64,000 nt of DNA from Acanthosepion lycidas (GCA_963932145.1 OZ010595.1:74433090-74497089), one strand, 5' to 3'; shown: positions 21,300 to 32,994, counted from the first letter of the stretch. Notes: generated by a model from the sequence alone, not told the origin. Numbers and translations are program-made.

Positions 21300-21915
21300 C
21301 CCCTAGGTTATAACACTATAGTATTCTCAATATTTAGTATTAGAACTGAATTAGTAGTCTAAGTTTAATAAATAAAATAAGATTAAAATATTTCTTAAAT
21401 CTGAAAAAAATCACCTAATCATCCTCATCTTAAAAGATCATTAGCATTAACAATATCATTCTTAAGGATAAGTCAATCAATTAACTTCATCTCTGAAACT
21501 AAATATTTTGATAAACAGAACAAAAGATCAAAGACCCTGTACCAAAATGAAGGACAATCCTTGACCACTGACCTAAATATAAATCCAAGAGGGCTTTGAT
21601 GTTAGTTCTCTCTATGCTTTCACCAAGCTAGTTTGCTTCTCTAACTACCAAAAATCTAATTGGGATGATTGCCTGCTACAAAGGAGGAGCTGGTTACACT
21701 CTGTCTTTATTCTAATGTACCATGAGCTATGAAGTCTGTCACACAAGAAGGATACATTTTGTATTCATAAAAAAGAAAATAAACCTTCCAAAATAACTTT
21801 CACTCAGTGTTTATTCATTTTGAATATTCTGTGATAACATCCAGAGACCTATGTATCGCTTGTTTCAAATCTTTTCATCATATTCTTTCATAGAAGAGAT
21901 GAGACATTACATTTT
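21300..21915. other. Unassigned AT-rich DNA
   Basis: Nothing recognised. The last 50 bases (CTCATGATGTAGGCGATCAT) resemble the 3' end of the RTE-like relics. Confidence 0.5.
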
Positions 21916-21969
21916 TTATGTGCTGTGTTCCCTCATGATGTAGGCGATCATGGCTCTCCTTTCCTTCGT

Positions 21970-22790
21970 TTGTGGACTGGGGCAGGAATTGGCTGATATT
22001 TGATGGCTCAAAAACAAAACTGCTCTCTATTACTCACCATAGAGAATCATCCCTGTCTCCCATTAGAATGTCTGATGCTCAACTCCACAAGAGCACCTCT
22101 TTGTGACTGCTCGGTCTCACATTGTCTGCAGACCTGAGATGGAACAAATACATTGAGTCAATAGCTTCATCCACCACAAGGGAAGTTGGCTCCCTGTGCC
22201 GAGCCAGGAAATTTTTCTCATTGGAGTCGATCCTTCAAATCTATAAATCAACCATTCGCCCTTGCATGGAGTATTGCTGCCATATATGGTCTGGAGTCCC
22301 TTCTGTTTGTCTCAAGGTCCTTGATAAAATCTAGAGACAGATATGCAATGTAATTGGCCCTGATCTGGCATCTTGTCTGCAGTCGTTCTCTCACAGATGT
22401 GTAATCGCCTCCCTCTGTCTTTTTAACAAATACTTTCACGGTAGCTACTTTGATGAGCTGTTTTCGCTGGTTCCCAGACTTCATGAATTTAAGCGTTCAA
22501 CTCGTCTGACATCTCGCTCTCACCCTTTCACTAATGAAACTGTTAAATGTAGCCATCTCTTCTACTCTAATAGCTTCATGTCTCACACTTCTCGCCTGTG
22601 GAATTCCTTCCCTTGTTTCCCTGATAGCTATAATCTCCAACTATTCAAATGTAATGTCAGTCGATGTCTCCAGATCTATCCCCTATCCTTCTCTTCATCC
22701 CTTCCTCTATCACTCCTCTTTGCTCTCATTCCAACTCACTGTAACCCCCTGCGATCCATTTACTTAAGTTCAACAAGTATATTATGGACT
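21970..22790 (+). pseudogene. Jockey-like LINE ORF2 relic (3' third)
   Basis: Reads DWGRNWLIFDGSKTKLLSI, then SADLRWNKYIESIASST, YKSTIRPCMEYCCHIWSG, LQSFSHRCVIASLCLFNKYF, and, after shifts, SHTSRLWNSFPCF. LG.TF...L.W..YI, YKSTIRP.MEYC.HIW and RLWNSLP are the landmarks of the post-RT region of Jockey-clade LINEs. The catalytic domain is absent (5' truncation). The frame shifts at least twice. Three other copies occur in this window. Confidence 0.8.
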
Positions 22791-22894
22791 ATTTTATCTA
22801 TCAAAACTAAGGTAGAAATAGTGAAGATGAATTTTCTGCCTGGCTAAAAGTCTTAATCATGCACAGAACTCATTAATAGTGGCTGAAGATTATT

Positions 22895-23320
22895 CTTCTT
22901 CTATGTGACATGTCTCTTCAGGATTTGGGTAAACATAGCTCTCCAAAATTTCCTGCCTTTTGCAGCTCTTAGTAAATTTTGTTTACACAATATCGATAGG
23001 TAGGTTATACAATGCTTTCCTCTGTCCCTCTTGCTTTCAATCTGTCCTGTGAGTATCACATTTTCCAAGTCCTCTTTCCTTTTTATGTGCCCCAGAAATT
23101 TCAACTATCTATTCCTGGTGTCAAGTATAAGTGTCCTTTTTGTTTCCATGTTCTCAAAAATCTTGTCATCGTCCATATGTTGGGCCTATGGTATCTTCAG
23201 CGTCCTTCTGTAGAACCACATTTCTGTTGCTTCAAGTCTATTACAGTCCAAAATTATTTTTCCTTCCATAAGGCCTTTATTTATGCTTTACTACTTCTTT
23301 ACTGGGTAAGACAATCAACT
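22895..23320 (-). pseudogene. RTE-like LINE 3' ORF relic
   Basis: The minus frame reads MKFLGHIKRKEDLENVILTG and then QIESKRDRGKHCITYLSIL, ending AAKGRKFWRAMFTQILK. The pattern LGH..RKE.LE...LTG.I.GKR.RG...ITYL followed by RKLWRAM is the tail of a LINE protein seen in plus orientation at 24505-24955. Only the 3' end is present. Confidence 0.7.
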
Positions 23321-23725
23321 ACATCCAGCAGCAAAGCCAGCAGATTTTGAGGTGCATGGAACTACCTCTTAATTGCTGTTGTTCTCAGGCCCACTCTGAT
23401 CTAGTGGGGTAGCACCTGTTAGGGTCACAGGTATAGGCAAATAGTTACCCCCTGCCCCAAACTGGGATCAAAACACTATGAAGTGTAAAAATACATTTTT
23501 ATAGTAAAAAAAAAAGCAATACATTTTTGGAAAAATTAACAATACATTTGATTCTCAATAAAAACTTCTTTACAAAAAAATGTTAATGAAACTTGAACTT
23601 CAATCTGATTTCTTACAAAGAATACATATTCTATTCATACAAACCTATCCTCAAAATCTTGTTAGCATAAAATAACCCATTGAGGTTGATATGCCTTAAA
23701 TCAAAATAAACCAAACCAATACTAC
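23305..23725 (+). repeat. Family F repeat, near full length
   Basis: Starts near CTACATCCAGCAGCAAAGCC, then AACTACCTCTTAATTGCTG, GTAGCACCTGTTAGGGTCAC and GATCAAAACACTATGAA. After an A/T-rich middle comes the tail TAGCATAAAATAACCCATTG, AGGTTGATATGCC and an AACCAAACCAA run. Other copies: 38690, 42155 (minus), 43260 and 47640. No open frame runs through the family, so it is a non-coding retroposon-like repeat. Confidence 0.75.
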
Positions 23726-23999
23726 TTTGCTCATTTTCTGAAAAGTAACTTTTGTAATTCATACACAGTTTTGATTTCAATGACACAATATCTGACATCT
23801 ATCTGTGTCTTATAAAAATAATTAAATTTATGTACCTGCTTAATATTGACATCCTTAGTTAAACAGTAGCTTTTAGGTATCAGTTCAAATTGACACCTTT
23901 CTTTTCCATATATCTTGACTATCATTATAAACTATAATTTTGAATGTTAAACTTCAAATTTCAGACAAAAAATGGATAATATTGAAAAGTACGGTGGTG

Positions 24000-24250
24000 T
24001 AATGGATAGCAGCTCGGACTGAGGAATCAGAGAGCCAAGTTCAAATCCCAGTTGAATCCATTACATTCTAATACCCTTGGGAAAGGTATGAATCCTCTTT
24101 CTCTCCCACAAGCTATGGGTAAATAGCAGGACAGGTAACTGGTCTACCACAGAAAGAAATGGCAACTTACTGCAGTAAAAAATCTGCCTTGCCAGTCATC
24201 TATCAAAAGATACATGATTGCCTATGCATGTATCCGCGTGGCACATTCTA
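24000..24250 (+). repeat. SINE-A copy with a clear tRNA-like head
   Basis: Head GGTGTAATGGATAGCAGCTC (box A) and GTTCAAATCCCAGTTG (box B, almost consensus), then GGGAAAGGTATGAATCC, TCCCACAAGCTATGGGTAAA, GGTCTACCACAGAAAGAAAT, AAAAGATACATGATTGCC and a GTGGCACAT end. A fragment of the same body (TTTAGCCTTGGCTAGCAACC) is at 24380-24425. Confidence 0.8.
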
Positions 24251-24504
24251 ATTCTTAATTCAAAAACAACAGGAAACCATGTCTCAAGAATAATATAATG
24301 GAATAAAAGAATAAATGAAATAATATAATGGAATAAAAGAATAATATAATGGTATATAAAATAGGTTGGGAAATTTAGCCTTGGCTAGCAACCAGTTTTG
24401 GAGAAGGACAATGCTGAATTTAAACTAAGAATGGAATATACTTTTCTTTTTCAAATAAAGGATTCAAATAAAATAGGAAAAAGTAATTACTTAGAAACTT
24501 TTAG

Positions 24505-24955
24505 TAAAAAATGAAAAGAGTGCTGGATTGTTATGTGATATCCATTGTCTTATATGGCAGTGAATGCTGGACAATCTCTCCATGGGTGAGGAGAAAACTT
24601 GAAACAACAGAAATGTGCTTCTACAGAAGGATACTGATAATTCTACAGATGGAACAAGCAAGCAACAAAGAAAATGGCAACAAAAAGAACACTTATACTC
24701 AGAATCAGGACAAGATATCTGAAATTCCTTGGAAACATAATTAAGAAGAATAGCTAATAAAACCTTAACCCTCACAGGACATATTGAGGGTAAGAAAGAT
24801 AGAGGAAGGAAATGAACCACTTACCTGCCAAGCTTGCATAAATTGATGGTCCAATGGTGTTTGAGGAGCCTTAGTAAAATTAGAAAAATTGGGCAACAAG
24901 GAATAGGAATTTTTCGAGAGCCATGATGGCACATGTTATGACGAGATGTGGCATA
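24505..24955 (+). pseudogene. RTE-like LINE 3' ORF relic, plus strand
   Basis: Reads KRVLDCYVISIVLYGSECWT, then RRKLETTEMCFYRRILI. Later frames give DILRVRKIEEGNEPLT and, at the end, an ESHDGT segment. L.Y..ECW...... .L...EM.FYRR.L.I is the usual segment after the reverse-transcriptase core. Stops and frame changes make it inactive. Confidence 0.7.
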
Positions 24956-24959
24956 TAGA

Positions 24960-25480
24960 CAAGCTAAAAGTTGGTGAGGCCTACAATCTTACCTTGTAAA
25001 AATCTACTTGAGAAAATATAATAAATATACAAGCTGAAGGACTAATCAAAACTAGCATTCAGTAATTTAATTTTCAGTGAATTTGAAACTTGAGACAGAA
25101 GTCTGTCAGCCATATTGCATCAATAACAATCTGAGATGATAAGTGGAACACAGAATTTGAGCAAGCCTTCATTAATTCTATCTTTTAATGTTTCTTTGAA
25201 TCCAATTAAACACTGAAAATTTTGACAAGACCACAATTTATTTTTTGTCTTGCATGTAGTTAATTAAGCTTCCAATTTATAATCAGAGTTCTGATTAATA
25301 ATTAATAATTCTGATGTATATAATTAATATAGTATTAATTAATATTGTGGCGCAGACAAATAGTAAATCTAGTTAGATTTTCAATCATTTCCTCATATTA
25401 AATGAGATTTTGAAAAAACAAGACTGAGCAAAATTTGAGAGATGAAGAAAATTAAGATTAGAATGAAGAAACAAATAATA
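24960..25480. other. Unassigned AT-rich DNA
   Basis: No gene or family recognised. Short AATTAATA-type repeats near 25290-25345. Confidence 0.5.
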
Positions 25481-25484
25481 AGAA

Positions 25485-25735
25485 AAAGAAGCTTATAGGA
25501 CACATCATGAAAGAGGGCTTGGAAAATCTAATACCCACAAGACAGATAAAAGGCATGAGAAACAGAGGAAAACAATGCATAACATACTTAGTATGACTTC
25601 TGTATATGGTTAACATATTTAAATATGGCAGAACAGAATTGAGGAGAAATAATAGAAATACAAAATTTATTAAGAGCTACAGAGGACAGGAAGTTGAGGT
25701 GAGCCATGATCAAAATGGCATATAAAGAAGAAGAA
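25485..25735 (+). pseudogene. RTE-like LINE 3' end fragment
   Basis: ATAGGACACATCATGAAAGA, GGCTTGGAAAATCTAATACC and GGCATGAGAAACAGAGGAAA give the LGH.MKE.LENL..TG.I.G.RNRG pattern of the other RTE-like relics. GAGCCATGATCAAAATGGCA ends it. It leads straight into the polypurine block. Confidence 0.6.
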
Positions 25736-25739
25736 AACT

Positions 25740-26850
25740 CAAACTAAGGAATGATGAAGAAAAAAATAAAAAAAAAAATAAAGGAATGATGAAGAAAAGG
25801 ATTAGAAGAGTGAAAAGAATGATGAAGAAAGAGAAAAATTAGAGCAATGAAAAGAGCAATGAAAAGAGCAATGAAGAAAAAGATATTAGAAAAAAAGAAG
25901 GAATGATGAAGAAAAAGAAAGTGAGAAAGAAGAAAGAAGAAAGGAAAAATAAAAAAGAAATTGGGAAAAAGAAATGAGTTGGGAAAAGAAAGGAACTATA
26001 AATAAGAGGTAGGAAAGAAGAAATGAAGAATAAAGAAAAAGAAATGTATGATGAGGAAAAAGTATATTGGATAAAAGAATGGCAGAAAAATTAAAAAAAA
26101 AAGAATGGATCATTAAAGAAAAAGAACATTGAAAAAGGAAGAAAGGAATGGGGAAGAAAAAGAAAGGATCAATGAAGAAAAAGAATATTAGAAAAATAGA
26201 ATGGAATGATGAAGAAAAAGAAGGTGAGAATGAAGAAAGGCAAGATGAAGAAAAAAAGATTATTAGAAAAAAAGACTGATGAAGAAAAAGAAAATTGGAT
26301 GAAAGAAAGGCATGAGGAAGAGAACAAAAAAAAGAAAATGATGATGAAGAAAAAGAAAATTGGATGAAAGAAAGGAGTGAAGAAGAGAAAGAAAAAAGAA
26401 ATGAACGATGAAGAAAAATAATATTGGATGAAAGAAAGGAATGAGGAAGAGAACAAAAAAAGAAAATGAATGATGAAGAAAAAGAATATTGGATGAAAAA
26501 AAGAAATGAGAAAAAGAAAGAAAAAGAAATGAATGGTGAAGAAAAATAATATTGGATGAAAGAAAGAAATAAGGAAGGGAAAGAAAAAAGAAATGAATGA
26601 TGGAGAAAAAGAATTTTGGATGAAAGAAAGGAATGAGGAAGAGAAAGAAAAAAGGAACGAATGATGAAGAAAAAGAATATTAGAAAAAGAACGGATCAAT
26701 CAAGACAAAGAGCAATGAAAAAGTAGAAAGTAATGTTGATGAAAAAGAATATTATAAAAATCAAAATAAATGATGAAGTAAAACAAAGAAAATAGGTATG
26801 AGAAAGAAAAAGAAGGTAAGAAAAAAAAATAAGGAAATGGATAAAAAATG
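25740..26850. repeat. 1.1-kb polypurine minisatellite
   Basis: The plus strand is almost pure purine with a little T and very little C. A degenerate unit of roughly 55-65 bp (GATGAAGAAAAAGAA, ATTGGATGAAAGAAAGG, AATGAGGAAGAGAAAGAAAA) is repeated many times. Minus-strand frames of Phe, Ser and Leu are a by-product of composition and are not treated as genes. Confidence 0.85.
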
Positions 26851-27039
26851 GCAAAGTTTCTCTGGAAGAAATAATTATTAATTATTTGACCTAATATTTC
26901 AGCAAACATGATTTTTATACCTTCTAATCATAATAGGCTGGAAGTGTTAACATATATTTTAAAGAACTTTTCAGTACCCACTTAAATTATAACCTCATTG
27001 GCATAAGCAAAGTGATGAAAACTTGTCTGATAACAGATT

Positions 27040-27305
27040 TTGCTGATTGAAAGTACATGAAATGCTAGACAAATATTTAGACATTACAAAAGAACTGAAA
27101 AGTTGTAGAACATGAAGTTAATAGCTGTACCTAATATGGATGTCTTGAAGTGGTCTCCAAGAGCATTGGAAAGAGATTGGAGGAATTGAAAGTCCAAAGA
27201 AAAATTAAAATCATAACATCAATAATTATAATGGTTGGAATCAAAATCAGAAGACTGTACTGCTTAGAATGGCTGGAATTCTGTGAAATGTGTTGGAATA
27301 AGAAA
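27040..27305 (+). pseudogene. LINE C-terminal relic
   Basis: Broken frames give EVHEMLDKYLD, VVSKSIGKRLEELKVQRKIK and GIKIRRLYCLEWLEF. This recalls the VVVGALG..PK.LEK.LEEL......IQ..ALL..ARILRRVLE tail of some LINE proteins. The resemblance is partial, so this call is tentative. Confidence 0.45.
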
Positions 27306-27309
27306 TAAT

Positions 27310-28885
27310 AATAAAGGGAATGGTAATCATTTTAATTTCAATTTTTATCAATTGTCATCCACTGATATTCTTAATTTTAACTTGTATTAACTTTCATCTT
27401 TACTTTTTACTTGCTTTTTATCATAATGTAATGTATTAGTCTATGGTGCTTTGTAGAGAGTAAAGGATTGGATATAGCGGAAAATCTCTTTAATCTGAAT
27501 TCATGTCTCTTTTGCTTCAAAGTGATCAGGGAATAAAGGTTCAGTTTAAAGTTTAGATTTGATCTTCTTCAAAACCATTGACTTTTCTCATAGCTTCAAG
27601 CGTCTGGAGCATTCAGCTAGATTTCTCTGAGCCAAAAGGAATATGAGTTCAAATCTCACCAAAGATGTAAGTTTTTCTTTTTAGATGTACACCGTCCTTT
27701 CACAGCCTGAGCAAAAAAGTTATGATCAAAACCAACTAAAATGTGAAAGCCAAAATTAATAATAAAAAAACTCTAATCACCTTAATTAAATAATTTATTT
27801 TTTTAAATTACATGTCCTTTCAAGACAAAGTTGATCATATTTCTCTACTGATTTCTGATCTTTTTTCTTTTTATTATCTGGGAATTACTGTTATGGTCCA
27901 GGTTAGAATCAAGGAAGAACAACACGAACACAAGAGTAGAAATAACAAAGGTATATTACACGAAATAATAATACAAGATGTGGAAGGTGTTAGTATGATT
28001 GTCAGTCTGGTTTGGAGTGAACTACTATCAGCTCAACTCAATTCAACCCTCTCTCTTGAGAGGCATAGTATACATAGTGTTAGGAAGAGTTCATTCTGTA
28101 CTTATAGGTAAGGACCCATGACAATTACAATGTATTCTTAGGAAAGATAGGAGAGTTATTTACCATTGCCTTTTCCATGGTGTGGAATTAAGCGCATTCC
28201 TTCTCTTAGACCAGATGCCAATACAAGGCTTGAGAAACCAATCTACTTTGCTATTTAATATCAAGGTAGGTTGAGGTGAGAAGAAACAGGTCAGAGCCAG
28301 TGCTATGATACATCACACAATTTTCATATGATAGTATTCATAAAAAATACAAATTGTTTTTGTAACCTAATTGTGTGCAATAATGGATCGTATGCAATAT
28401 AGGTGATCAATTCAAATAGAAAAATTGAAAATAAATACAATGCATCTAAATGAAAATTAGAGACATGTCATAATAGATCATTCCATCTTAAATAAATCAG
28501 CAATGTTTTGTGGCAATTTTTAACATCATCTTGAGATTTTTCTAGTTAAAAATTTTGCAATCTTTCTTGTATGTTTTTTATAGATGTGTGTAATGTACGT
28601 CCAGAAAATTGAGTTGGAATATACAAGAAGTGTCTAGGGTTTGCTTACTTCAAATTTTTGTTTAGAGATAAAAGAAAAATGTTACTATTATGACCTGAAA
28701 AGAAGATGAAATTTTTGTTGACACAAATGCTAACAACATGTCCGTGTGAATTGCTTGTTACTGAGAATGACATGTGCTTGTGTCTGTTGAAGAGAAAAGT
28801 GTGGTTGCTTCTCATTGGTTTTGAATGAGTGAATTAATGATAATTAATTATAATTTTTGTAATTATTTTATTATAATTATTTTTT
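27310..28885. other. Unassigned DNA
   Basis: No recognised family. The 99-residue frame at 27812-28111 has no domain I know. Base composition rises slightly in GC near 28000-28300. Confidence 0.5.
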
Positions 28886-28894
28886 TGACGCTAA

Positions 28895-29410
28895 AATTAA
28901 TTTTTATTTATTTTGTATGGACACAAGTTCCACACACAAGAAGTGTGAAAAGGAAAACTATTAGGATAGTACTTGCAGTTCTATCTAGCTGTTTCACCAG
29001 TAAAATGCTGAGAGCTGGTAAACAATCTTGTAGTATGTTTAATACATGTGGCTGAGGTACCATGGAGGAGAGCTTGTCAGAGCAAATTCCATAAAAATAT
29101 TTATAGAAAAGACAGAGGGAAGCCTTGTCACAGTGACAGTGATGGGAAAGTGACTGAAGTTGAGATGCCAGGTCAGGATTGATTACATTGCAGCCTCTTT
29201 GAATTTTGTCAAGAATCTGGAGATATAGAGCACCAGACCAGATATGGCAACAATATTCAATGAATGATTGAATGAATGAATGAATGAATGAATGGTAGAT
29301 TTATAAAGCTGGATTGTAATGAGAAAAATTGTCTGACTATGACACAGTGAAGTACTTCTTAGTAGCTGACTGAACAGTTGATTCAATATAATTGCTCCAT
29401 TTCATGTCAG
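28895..29410 (-). pseudogene. Jockey-like LINE ORF2 relic
   Basis: The minus strand reads LYKSTI, then a (CATT)n-expanded stretch, IEYCCHIWSGALYLQILDK by mixed frames, and SDKLSSMVP further on. It is the same post-RT segment as the copies at 21970 and 37290. A tetranucleotide expansion (29258-29292) has replaced the RPCM codons, which is why it reads as a run of HSFIHSF. Confidence 0.65.
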
Positions 29411-29419
29411 TAATAAATG

Positions 29420-29925
29420 TTAGACAAAGAAGACACTCTTGCTAAATACATTGCTTGTTCATGAACACTACACTCATTAAGTTAATGTCAATGTCATAAT
29501 TGAATTTCTTCTTTAAAGAATTACTCTTTTAGTTTTGGTCATTAAAGTCAGAACATAAGAATTTTCGTTTTTGGAGAGTTATATTTAATACTTTTCTTGA
29601 GGTTAACAAGAAACTGAGTTTAGATTTTATTATTTCTCTAACATTAAATTACCATACTTAACTCTCAGAACCTCTCGCTGTATTAGTCATTTCCATAATT
29701 TTGACAGATGAACAATACCCATGGTTATTTAATATCAGACATTTTTAGTATCTTAATATTTGTTAACAGTAATTATTTCAGTCTGATTTATAATATAACA
29801 ACTATGAGTACCAATATTAAAACAAGGAGTATCATTCAGTGAGTAATCTTCACCACATAATTTTGTAAACCCCTTTTGGAATGTTTGGTCATTCACAGTA
29901 CCTCCTTCATAATGTTTTCTTCTAT
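29420..29925. other. Unassigned AT-rich DNA
   Basis: Nothing recognised. Confidence 0.5.
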
Positions 29926-29934
29926 GTACCGAGT

Positions 29935-30780
29935 CTCTTCAGGGTGTGAGCAATCATGTCTCTCCACAATTTCCTGAACTGCAAAAGTTCTTCGTAAATT
30001 TTGTCTTTTTGCTATCTCTTCTAATCAATATTCTGCCTATGATTTACACAAGCTCATTAAATAGTTTATTCATTGATTTACTCTATCCCTCTTACCTTTA
30101 ATGTTCTGTGAGTATTGAATTTTCTAAGCCCTCTTTCCTCATTATTTTCTTTATGTTATCTCTTCTAAACCCTGTTCTACCACCCATTTACACATGTTCA
30201 TTAGGTAGATTACCAGCTGCTCTTCTTGCCTTAGTATGCCCTGTCAGTGTCAAATTCTCCAAGTCCTCTTTCCTCATTATGTGCCCTTTAAATTTCAACT
30301 CTCTCTTTCTGATGTTAAGTATAAATGTTTTTTTTTAATTTTCTCTAAAACTTTGTCGTCACTTGCATGTTCAGTCCACGGTATTCTCAGCATCCTTCTC
30401 TAGAATAACATTTCTATTGCTTTAAGTTTCTTCTTCATCTGTGTAGAGATTGTCCAGGATTTACTGCCATATATGACGGTTGATATTATACAACAGTTCT
30501 GTACTCTTTTCTTTGTTTCTAATGAAAGAGTTGTAGTAAAGTTGATTTAACTAGAAAAAATCTTTTTCTGTGTCTAAATAAAATTTCACCCATCCCTTTC
30601 TGATGCTACATATACCTTTTTGTTTCCATTTTCTTTAAAACTTTATCGTTGCTTACATGTTCAGTTCATGGTATTCTCACAATCCTTCTTGATAACCTCT
30701 GTTGCTTCAAATATCTTCTCCATCTGTGAGGAGATTGTCCAACATTCATTGCTATATAGGAGCATCTTTTTTTTTACATA
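29935..30780 (-). pseudogene. RTE-like LINE 3' fragments, repeated
   Basis: Plus-strand words that mark the minus-strand RTE-like relics recur in order: CAATCATGTCTCTCCACAAT, CCTCTTTCCTCATTAT (30130 and 30270), TGTGCCCTTTAAATTTCAAC, ATGTTCAGTCCACGGTATTC and again ATGTTCAGTTCATGGTATTC. The block therefore holds at least two overlapping or duplicated pieces. No long frame remains. Confidence 0.6.
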
Positions 30781-30938
30781 TCAGTCAGAATTTTACCTTA
30801 AAATAAATATTATATATATCAAAAATATTGTTTAAGTTCTTTCAACTTCAGTCTTAGAATCAGTAAATTTTGACAAATTAAAAAGTGTCATAATTAAACA
30901 TGATCTTTCCACTTAAATGAAATACATTAAAACTAACA

Positions 30939-31798
30939 AAGAGGCTATTTTGCTGGTTCTAGTACAATAGACACCATGGCTATTTTTCCAGTAAATATAA
31001 ATTGTGTCTTAGAACTAAGAATATTTATGCTGTATCCTTGAGGTGAATGATACACAGAGAAGAATGAATGCTTAATATATTTATTCAGTACCAGTATCCG
31101 GTGTTAATGGATACATATAAAAAACACAGAACAATAAGTTACAAAACAATTAACAAAACAACTTACAAGGAATAGAGGAGGGTCAAATGCTGTATAGCCA
31201 AACAAAGTAAGATCAGTCTGAATATTAATCAGCTTAGTATCAACTTATTAATCAAACATTGAAGTTCTTAATCATAGACTATTTAAGGCTATGAGCCAGG
31301 CCATCTTGTAGAGTGCTGAATGGGTGTTAGCTACTCTACAACAATTTGTCAGTGCAGTGGTTGTGTGAGCTGTGTAGGCAGGATTTGAATAACATGGATG
31401 CTGTGGTCTGTGATTGTTATCTTAAGTGGGTGCACCTGAAATGCAAGAGAACCATGTCCAAGGGTAAGTTTTTGATTTTCAGAGACTGTTATGCCTGAAG
31501 TGCTTAAAATATTCAGAGACCTCTATATTTCTTTTAATAATTGATGATGAATAAATGATTTTAACTTGTGTTTTAACAATTGATGGTAGAAAATATTTTA
31601 AATTGTCTTAACAATTGATGGTGAAAATAAATAATCTTCTGTGTTAGATCTGTGTTGTTATTTTTAACATCACATGCCTTTATAATAATAAAAACATTTA
31701 CCAGCAAAATAGCCTGGGGGTTTATTTTACCAAGACCGGTAAAATAAGCTCAGAAGCATGTTTGTCTATTTTACCGGGACCTGGCAAAATAGCCTCTT
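30939..31798. mobile_element. Probable DNA transposon or MITE with matching terminal repeats
   Basis: Left end AAGAGGCTATTTTGCTGG and the inverted right end CCTGGCAAAATAGCCTCTT match at 17 of 18 positions. A second inverted copy, ACCAGCAAAATAGCC, lies 90 bp inside the right end (31700), and TTTTACCAAGACCGGTAAAA near 31728 is palindromic. No transposase frame is present in the 860 bp. A clear target duplication was not found, so the superfamily is open. Confidence 0.5.
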
Positions 31799-31799
31799 C

Positions 31800-32369
31800 C
31801 TAAAACTAAACACTCTTAATAACATTGAATAACAGAAACAAAAACTTTTTAGTCAATCCAGTAATATTAAAGGAACTTTTTTTTTCTAAATTCTAACAAC
31901 TTTTTTTTTTTTATCTCAGCAAAAGATGTTGTATAGACCCTCATGCTTGGAGGTCAGCAGCACCAATTTAGTTAAAATGTTGCATGTCTTCTCTTGACCG
32001 GTGATCACTAGTTGTTTTTGAGCAGCAAGGAATGACATCAAAACAGAGAATTTTAACTTAACTATTTTTTAATGTCAACATGTACTCACTGGGGAGCCAT
32101 TTCAGACATGAAAGAGAATACATCTACATTGTTTGATGTGCAAAAACCAACTCTCTGAAAAACCTTTATCTATCATTCTGACACTACCTCAACCAATCAA
32201 AATCAGCATCCTTATTATGTCTTGTATCTGACCCTATGGTCAACCTCAGGAATTTGGAGCAGAGATACACTTCCTCTAAAAAATAATAGTCTGTTAAACT
32301 ATTATTTAACAGATACACTCCATAGCACTGCATAGGTATAATGTTTTCTTGCTGGATCAACACAGACAC

Positions 32370-32370
<1 letters not shown>
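31800..32370. other. Unassigned DNA
   Basis: No gene or family recognised. T-rich runs near 31880-31915. Confidence 0.5.

Positions 32371-32371
<1 letters not shown>

Positions 32372-32411
<40 letters not shown>
32372..32411. repeat. (TA)n microsatellite
   Basis: About 40 bp of AT dinucleotides. Confidence 0.95.
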
Positions 32412-32414
<3 letters not shown>

Positions 32415-32458
32415 CCAAAACTAACCCCATTATCCCTTGCAACACAAATAAACTAGCT

Positions 32459-32930
32459 TAAAGCCACATCACATTGAAACACTGGTTTCCATACAGTCAC
32501 CAAAGTTAACTGTTAGCACACTGCATTATTAATATTACTTCCCTTTCTACTGCATTCTTTTTAAGGGCCTCACAATTGCAGTATACTTGCTCTTAATTTC
32601 ACTCAAAGCTGTTTTATGTTGCCATAACAGGATATGAAAACACAACTACAAAGTTTAAGCACACTATTGTTCAGGGATCAGAGTCATCTTCAATGGCAGG
32701 ATAAACTTTGTGTACAGCAGATGAAGTCACATACACAGTTATAAAGGTTAAGCAATATCGAGCATATTCAATATCTAGATGGATGACAGCTTGTGTACAC
32801 CAGGTTCTGTAGGCTTGGATGTATAGGTGGTGTAATGGATAATGGCTTGAAATTGTTGATCAGAGTTGAGTTTCAATTCCAGTTGGGTTTGTTATATTAA
32901 TTTAGTATACATCAAGATTTCCTTCCTAAC
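32459..32930 (+). repeat. Composite 5S-tRNA SINE (copy 2), interrupted by 235 bp
   Basis: The 5S-like part starts ACATTGAAACACTGGTTTCC and reaches TCACCAAAGTTAA, stops at about 32508, and resumes at 32744 with GGTTAAGCAATATCGAGC, TAGATGGATGACAGC and TTCTGTAGGCTT. GTTAA is present at both break points, as a short target duplication would be. The tRNA-like unit (GGTGGTGTAATGGATAATGG) follows, then GGGTTTGTTATATT. The 235-bp insert is not identified. Confidence 0.7.
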
Positions 32931-32994
32931 ATTTTCTTTAAGATATTGTGGAAAGTTAACGTCTTTATTGTATCATTAGTTTCCTTTCTAATTA

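Noticed and set aside
25886..26909. Long minus-strand reading frames rich in Phe, Ser and Leu, up to 176 residues
   Set aside because: They run through the polypurine block, and their composition follows from the repeat. No domain and no codon pattern independent of the repeat is seen.
27812..28111. A 99-residue plus-strand frame
   Set aside because: No domain, no related sequence in the window and no supporting context. Chance length in this composition is plausible, so it is left as unassigned DNA.
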